Assembly: GCA_964195485.1 (NCBI GenBank)
Contig: CAXMPG010000145.1
Coordinates: forward strand, 1-18,194
DNA from: CAJXZP01 sp964195485
GTDB lineage: Bacteria > Bacteroidota > Bacteroidia > Flavobacteriales_G > Salibacteraceae
DNA: 18,194 nt
Reading direction: 5' to 3'
The notes under the pieces are model-generated. The model was given only the letters and a program-made list of their open reading frames with translations. It did not search any database and was not told the DNA's origin. Positions 14,004 to 18,194 of the stretch are shown in pieces. Position 1 is the stretch's first letter; every line of letters starts with the position of its first letter. A program made the translations under genes and the position numbers.

Positions 14004-14035
14004 AAAGGCAATTGAAAATTCAATTGCCTTTTTTT
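14004..14035 (+). terminator. Intrinsic terminator after rpsO
   Basis: A 13-bp perfect stem (arms 14004-14016 and 14019-14031, core GGCAATTGAA) is followed by a run of seven T residues (14029-14035). It lies just after the rpsO stop. The remaining 109 bp to pnp show no further feature. Confidence 0.9.
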
Positions 14036-14144
14036 ATACCCATTCGATAAATAACACCTTAAACCGGATAAAACGCGTAACAAAAAATCGTCAAAATTGG
14101 CGTGCTATTATAAACACTGGGTTAGTGCCCGCAATAAAAACAAT

Positions 14145-16259
14145 ATGAAATTAATACAACAACGGTTCGAAACAGCCGGAAAAGAAATCATCATCGAAAC
14201 TGGCGTATTAGCCAAACAAGCCGATGGTGCAGTAGTAATTCGTCAGGGCGATACTATGTTATTAGCTACCGTAGTTAGTGACAAGAAAGCTAAAGACGAT
14301 ATGGATTTTTTACCATTAACGGTAGAATATCGTGAAAAATACCCTGCAACAGGTAGTTTTCCTGGAGGATTCTTCAAAAGAGAAGCTCGTCCATCAGAAA
14401 GTGAAATTTTAACTGCTCGTTTAATTGACAGAGCTCTAAGACCACTTTTCCCATCAGATTTCCATGCAAATACCCAGGTATTTGTTCAACTTATATCTTC
14501 GGATTTAAAAACAATGCCAGATGCATTAGCATGTTTGGCTGCTTCTGCTGCAATTGCAGTTTCAGATATTCCTTTCGCAGGACCAGTTTCTGAAGCACGT
14601 GTAGCTAGAATTAACGGTAAAATGGTAGTTAACCCAACAAACGTTGAGTTAGAAGAAGCTGATATTGACATGATGGTAGCAGGTACTGCTGAAAACATCA
14701 TGATGGTAGAAGGTGAAATGCAAGAAATTTCAGAAGATGAAATGATTGAAGCTATTTCTGTTGCTCACGATGCAATTAAGATTCAATGTGAGGCTCAGGT
14801 AGCATTAGCTGCTCAAGTTCCTTCATCAGCTACTAAACGTGAATATTCTCACGAAAATAAAGACGAAGACTTACTAAAAGATATCGAAACTAAATGTTAC
14901 GATAAATTGTTTGCTGTAGCTGCTGTAGCTTCTGCTAAACATGAAAGAAGTGCAAAATTTAGCGAAATCAAAGCAGAATTGAGAGAAGGTTTAGGTGAAG
15001 AGTATGTTGCGGCAAACAACTTCATGATCAACCAATATTTCAAAACTGTAATGAAGAAAGCGGTTAGAGATGTTGTTCTTCAAAACGGAACACGTTTAGA
15101 TGGTCGTTCTACTACTGATGTACGTCAAATTTGGAGTGAAGTAGGTTATTTACCAGGAACGCACGGTTCAGCGGTATTTACACGTGGTGAAACTCAATCT
15201 TTAACTTCAGTTACTTTAGGAACTAAGTTAGATGCACAAAATATAGATGGCGCTTTCATGAAAGGAAAGCAAAAATTTATGTTGCATTACAACTTCCCTC
15301 CTTTCTCTACCGGAGAAGCGAGACCTATGAGAAGTGTAAGTAGAAGAGAAATTGGTCATGGTAACTTAGCTTTAAGAGCTTTACTTCCAATGGTACCAGA
15401 CAACTTCCCTTACACCATTAGAGTTGTTTCTGATATCTTAGAATCAAATGGTTCTTCTTCAATGGCTACTGTTTGTGCGGGCTCTATGGCTCTTATGGAT
15501 GCAGGTGTTGCAATGAAGAAACCAGTTTCAGGTATCGCAATGGGATTAATTTATGGATCGGATGATAATTGGGCTGTACTTTCTGATATTCTTGGTGACG
15601 AGGATGCTTTAGGAGATATGGACTTTAAAATCACTGGTACTGCTGATGGTATTACTGCGTGTCAAATGGACATTAAAGTGGATGGATTGAAAATGGAAGT
15701 TTTGAAAAAAGCTTTAGAACAAGCCAAAGCTGGTCGTTTACATATTGCTGATGAGATGGCTAAAACCATTACTTCGGGTAACGAAGAGTTGAAACCTAAT
15801 GCGCCTAGAATTGAATCTATTACTATTCCTAAAGATATGATCGGTGCAATCATCGGACCTGGAGGAAAAATTATTCAAGAGATTCAAGCAGAAACAGAAA
15901 CTACCATTGTAATTGAAGAAATCAATAACCAAGGTGTAGTAGAAGTATTTGCAAGTAACGCTGATTCTTTAAATGCTGCAATGGGCAGAATTAAAGGTAT
16001 CGTTTCAGTTCCTGAAGTAGGCGAGATCTATAAAGGAAAAGTAAAAGCGGTTGCTCCTTATGGCGCATTTGTTGAAATTATTCCTGGAAAAGATGGTTTA
16101 CTACATATCTCAGAAATTGCTTGGGATAGAGTAGAGAGAACAGAAGACCATTTAGAAGTTGGACAAGAGATTGAAGTGAAGTTAATTGGTCTAGACCCAA
16201 AAACTGGAAAATTAAGATTATCTCGTAAAGTACTGTTAGACAAGCCTAAGAATGACTAA
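14145..16259 (+). CDS. pnp: Polyribonucleotide nucleotidyltransferase (PNPase)
   Basis: Phosphorolytic 3'-5' exoribonuclease that degrades mRNA; trimeric in the family. The product is 704 aa from the ATG at 14145. A TTG at 14097 would add 16 residues with no family similarity and was rejected. Domains: first RNase PH domain (about 10-145), helical linker, second RNase PH domain (about 315-545), KH domain with GAIIGPGGKII (567-577) and S1 domain (625-694, GEIYKGKVKAVAPYGAFVEI). Active-site features are present: FSTGEARPMRSVSRREIGHG (387-406), SNGSSSM (434-440) and DMDFKITGT (491-499). It is closed by a strong terminator. Confidence 0.97.
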   Translation: MKLIQQRFETAGKEIIIETGVLAKQADGAVVIRQGDTMLLATVVSDKKAKDDMDFLPLTVEYREKYPATGSFPGGFFKREARPSESEILTARLIDRALRPLFPSDFHANTQVFVQLISSDLKTMPDALACLAASAAIAVSDIPFAGPVSEARVARINGKMVVNPTNVELEEADIDMMVAGTAENIMMVEGEMQEISEDEMIEAISVAHDAIKIQCEAQVALAAQVPSSATKREYSHENKDEDLLKDIETKCYDKLFAVAAVASAKHERSAKFSEIKAELREGLGEEYVAANNFMINQYFKTVMKKAVRDVVLQNGTRLDGRSTTDVRQIWSEVGYLPGTHGSAVFTRGETQSLTSVTLGTKLDAQNIDGAFMKGKQKFMLHYNFPPFSTGEARPMRSVSRREIGHGNLALRALLPMVPDNFPYTIRVVSDILESNGSSSMATVCAGSMALMDAGVAMKKPVSGIAMGLIYGSDDNWAVLSDILGDEDALGDMDFKITGTADGITACQMDIKVDGLKMEVLKKALEQAKAGRLHIADEMAKTITSGNEELKPNAPRIESITIPKDMIGAIIGPGGKIIQEIQAETETTIVIEEINNQGVVEVFASNADSLNAAMGRIKGIVSVPEVGEIYKGKVKAVAPYGAFVEIIPGKDGLLHISEIAWDRVERTEDHLEVGQEIEVKLIGLDPKTGKLRLSRKVLLDKPKND

Positions 16260-16284
16260 TTAGCACTTTTTTACATATTTTTTT

Positions 16285-16315
16285 AAAAGCCACCAAACCT
16301 TTTGGTGGCTTTTTT
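16285..16315 (+). terminator. Intrinsic terminator after pnp
   Basis: A perfect 12-bp stem (arms 16286-16297 and 16301-16312, core GCCACC/GGTGGC, 3-nt loop) is followed by T residues to 16315. It begins 26 nt after the pnp stop codon. Confidence 0.92.
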
Positions 16316-16418
16316 CGTATAGATTGATTAGATAGCGGTAAGACTTGGGTTTACATACAGTTTTACAGTTTCAATCACTTCTTTCCCCCGTTATTAATGA
16401 GAAAATCAATATACCAGG

Positions 16419-17288
16419 ATGAGACAATTACGGATAACAAAGCAAATAACGAATCGTGAAACCGCATCGTTAGAAAAGTATCTTCAAGAAATTGGGAGAT
16501 TAAGTTTAATTACCGCAGAAGAAGAAGTCGAATTGGCTCAACTTATTAGAGCGGGTGATAAGGAAGCACTAGACAAAATGACTAGAGCAAATCTTCGCTT
16601 CGTTGTTTCGGTAGCAAAACAATACCAAAATCAAGGACTTACTTTACCCGATTTAATTAACGAAGGAAACCTAGGTTTAATTAAAGCGGCAAAGAAATTT
16701 GATGAAACCCGTGGATTCAAATTTATATCCTATGCCGTTTGGTGGATTCGTCAATCTATACTTCAAGCTTTAGCAGAACAATCAAGAATTGTGCGTTTAC
16801 CGCTAAATAAAATTGGAGCAATTTCCAAAATTAATCAGATCTACTCTAAATTAGAGCAAGATATGGAGCGCGCTCCTTCTGCGTATGAAATTGCTGAAAT
16901 GATGGACATGGCTGTAGGTGATGTGAAAAATTCATTACGTCAAAGTCAACGACATGTATCTATGGATGCTCCAATGACTGCTGATGGGAATGATGACCGT
17001 AACCTATACGACATGTATCAGGTCAACGATCAAGCAAATCCTGATCAAAACCTCATTTCAGAATCATTAAAACAAGAGATTAATCGTTCCCTTTCTACTC
17101 TAGCGAAAAGAGAATCAGATGTATTACGCTTGTATTTTGGATTAGAGTCAAAAGCATCACATACTTTAGAAGAGATTGGCGGGATTTATGGGTTAACGCG
17201 TGAAAGAGTTCGTCAAATAAAAGAAAAGGCAATCAGAAGGCTAAAAACATCTTCTAGATGCCATCAACTCCGTCCTTATTTAGGATAG
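16419..17288 (+). CDS. rpoD: Primary RNA polymerase sigma factor RpoD (SigA)
   Basis: Housekeeping sigma-70 factor, 289 aa, the short Bacteroidota form that lacks region 1.1 and the non-conserved insert of E. coli RpoD. Order of regions: 1.2 (SLEKYLQEIGRL, 17-28), 2 (ANLRFVVSVAKQYQNQGLTL through FISYAVWWIRQSILQALAEQ, 57-121, with the -10 recognition helix), 3 (RIVRLPLNKIGAISKI, 123-138) and 4.2 helix-turn-helix (HTLEEIGGIYGLTRERVRQI, 248-267). It ends in LRPYLG. It presumably recognises the TAnnTTTG boxes found in front of several genes in this window. A distinct terminator follows. Confidence 0.97.
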   Translation: MRQLRITKQITNRETASLEKYLQEIGRLSLITAEEEVELAQLIRAGDKEALDKMTRANLRFVVSVAKQYQNQGLTLPDLINEGNLGLIKAAKKFDETRGFKFISYAVWWIRQSILQALAEQSRIVRLPLNKIGAISKINQIYSKLEQDMERAPSAYEIAEMMDMAVGDVKNSLRQSQRHVSMDAPMTADGNDDRNLYDMYQVNDQANPDQNLISESLKQEINRSLSTLAKRESDVLRLYFGLESKASHTLEEIGGIYGLTRERVRQIKEKAIRRLKTSSRCHQLRPYLG

Positions 17289-17306
17289 GCAAAACAGAAA
17301 CTGCAG

Positions 17307-17354
17307 AATAGCCGTCTTTATCAATGATTAATTGATTAAAGGGCGGCTATTTTT
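17307..17354 (+). terminator. Intrinsic terminator after rpoD
   Basis: An 8-bp perfect outer stem AATAGCCG/CGGCTATT continues inward with two single-base bulges to TCAA/TTGA, and five T residues follow (17350-17354). It begins 18 nt after the rpoD stop. Confidence 0.8.
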
Positions 17355-17423
17355 ATTTCTACTAGAAGCGTTTTCAAAACAGCTTTCCCTAAAACCCTTT
17401 ACTAATCACAGAGCAAAATTCCA

Positions 17424-17431
17424 TACCTTTC
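17424..17431 (+). promoter_or_regulatory. Weak candidate -7 box of tag
   Basis: TACCTTTC is one mismatch from TAnnTTTG and lies 4 nt before the tag ATG. If used, the transcript would be leaderless. No -33 box supports it. Confidence 0.25.
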
Positions 17432-17435
17432 CCCC

Positions 17436-17999
17436 ATGAAAACAAAATGCAGCTGGTGCGTGAACCAATTTGATGCTTACGAGAAATACCACGATGAAGA
17501 ATGGGGAGTTCCAACGCATGATGATAAAACACTTTTCGAGTTTTTAATATTAGAAGGTGCCCAAGCAGGTTTAAGCTGGTCAACCATTTTAAAACGGAGA
17601 GCGGGTTACCAAAAAGCTTTTGCCAATTTTGAGGTGAAAAAAGTAGCCCAATTCAGTGAGGAAAAGATGCTAGAAATACTTCAAGACCCGGGGGTAATTA
17701 GAAATAAACTAAAAGTGAGAAGTGCAGTTAACAATGCTAAGCTGTTTATAGATATCCAAAGTGAATTTGGCTCATTTAATACGTATATCTGGGAATTTGT
17801 AAATCATACCCCTATTGTAAACAAATGGAATTCTATGGCAAATGTCCCTGTTACAACTCTCGAAAGTGATGCTTTAAGTACAGATTTAAAAAAACGCGGA
17901 TTCAAATTTTGCGGGAGCACCATAATGTACGCCTATATGCAAGCTTGCGGATTAGTTAATGACCATACCTTGGATTGCTATCGGCACAATGAAGTATAG
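17436..17999 (+). CDS. tag: DNA-3-methyladenine glycosylase I
   Basis: Base-excision repair enzyme that removes 3-methyladenine from alkylated DNA. It has 187 aa, the same length as E. coli Tag. The family's zinc ligands are conserved: Cys5, His19, His177 and Cys181. The catalytic-region motif ILEGAQAGLSWSTILKRR (38-55) holds the Glu40 equivalent to E. coli Glu38. Other conserved blocks are YHDEEWGVP (18-26), DPGVIRNKLKV (84-94), SDALSTDLKKRGFKFCGSTI (144-163) and MQACGLVNDH (168-177). It stands alone after the rpoD terminator and converges with the truncated gene at the right edge, 6 bp between stop codons. Confidence 0.96.
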   Translation: MKTKCSWCVNQFDAYEKYHDEEWGVPTHDDKTLFEFLILEGAQAGLSWSTILKRRAGYQKAFANFEVKKVAQFSEEKMLEILQDPGVIRNKLKVRSAVNNAKLFIDIQSEFGSFNTYIWEFVNHTPIVNKWNSMANVPVTTLESDALSTDLKKRGFKFCGSTIMYAYMQACGLVNDHTLDCYRHNEV

Positions 18000-18005
18000 T
18001 CTCCC

Positions 18006-18194
18006 CTATTTACCATCTACAAAATTCTGTAAAAAGGCATACTTTTCTGTAAGCTTACCATTTTCAGCAATAGTGGCATTTTTTAAAATATCAGAGGAAT
18101 CACCGTTTAATAATTGAGGAATAATACGTGTCATCATTTCCATACCAAAACCTTCTGAAGCAACCGATGGCAACTCACATGGAAGATTATCAAC
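18006..18194 (-). CDS. C-terminal fragment, saccharopine/lysine dehydrogenase-like protein
   Basis: The last 62 residues of a minus-strand gene cut by the window edge; no start is visible. The fragment begins VDNLPCELPSVASEGFGMEM, which resembles the conserved DNLPCELPxxASExFG segment of Bacteroidota NAD(P)-dependent dehydrogenases of the alanine dehydrogenase/saccharopine dehydrogenase (L-lysine-forming) group. It ends YAFLQNFVDGK. If the assignment holds, it acts on saccharopine or a related amino acid. The match rests on a short segment, so the exact enzyme is uncertain. It was too short and open-ended to be seen as a complete reading frame. Confidence 0.65.
   Translation of the reverse strand, partial: VDNLPCELPSVASEGFGMEMMTRIIPQLLNGDSSDILKNATIAENGKLTEKYAFLQNFVDGK

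Noticed and set aside
14097..14144. N-terminal extension of PNPase from a TTG
   Set aside because: The 16 extra residues have no family similarity; the ATG at 14145 gives the expected start.

Overview
The window looks like chromosomal core sequence from a member of the Bacteroidota, most likely class Flavobacteriia (order Flavobacteriales); the family cannot be fixed from this stretch. Four things point there. The DNA is AT-rich and Shine-Dalgarno sites are essentially absent. Several genes are preceded by the Bacteroidota -7 promoter box TAnnTTTG. The primary sigma factor is a short (289 aa) form without region 1.1. PorT (type IX secretion) and TamL (lipoprotein Omp85) are present. No phage, plasmid, insertion sequence, CRISPR array, tRNA or rRNA gene was seen.

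Layout. Positions 1-3005 hold an aldo/keto reductase (minus), a divergent EamA/DMT transporter (plus) and a small beta-rich unknown protein (minus). They are separated by spacers full of REP-like palindromic repeats built around GTCTCGAAG. Positions 3006-4800 carry mnmE (minus), a strong minus-strand terminator and a small YgaP-like/DUF2892 membrane protein (minus). Positions 4986-8373 form a plus-strand run: secreted EEP-family hydrolase, dcd, yidD, ubiE/menG, porT. A TrmH/SpoU RNA methyltransferase (minus) meets porT stop to stop and diverges from tamL (plus). From 11705 onward come class I fructose-bisphosphate aldolase, accD, rpsO, pnp, rpoD and tag, all plus, with clear terminators after rpsO, pnp and rpoD. 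The right edge cuts the C-terminus of a minus-strand saccharopine/lysine dehydrogenase-like gene.

Functionally the window combines translation and RNA housekeeping (mnmE, TrmH-family, rpsO, pnp), transcription (rpoD), nucleotide and DNA upkeep (dcd, tag), central and lipid metabolism (aldolase, accD), menaquinone synthesis (ubiE) and envelope assembly (yidD, porT, tamL). The sigma factor encoded here presumably reads the TAnnTTTG boxes seen before several neighbours.

The least ordinary signal is the repeat family in the first 3 kb. Four successive genes on both strands each carry CTTCGAGAC 1-16 nt after the stop codon, always in the same orientation relative to the gene. In three cases it is followed directly by a perfect stem-loop whose arm sequence differs from copy to copy while pairing is kept. 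That suggests an RNA 3'-end element (terminator or stabiliser) spread as a repeat. Other points worth checking are a cysteine-free AccD lacking the usual zinc ribbon, a Dcd with a motif like bifunctional DCD-DUT enzymes, face-to-face overlapping promoter boxes between the TrmH gene and tamL, and an 18-bp palindrome in a divergent promoter region. I did not find a clearly novel multi-gene system.
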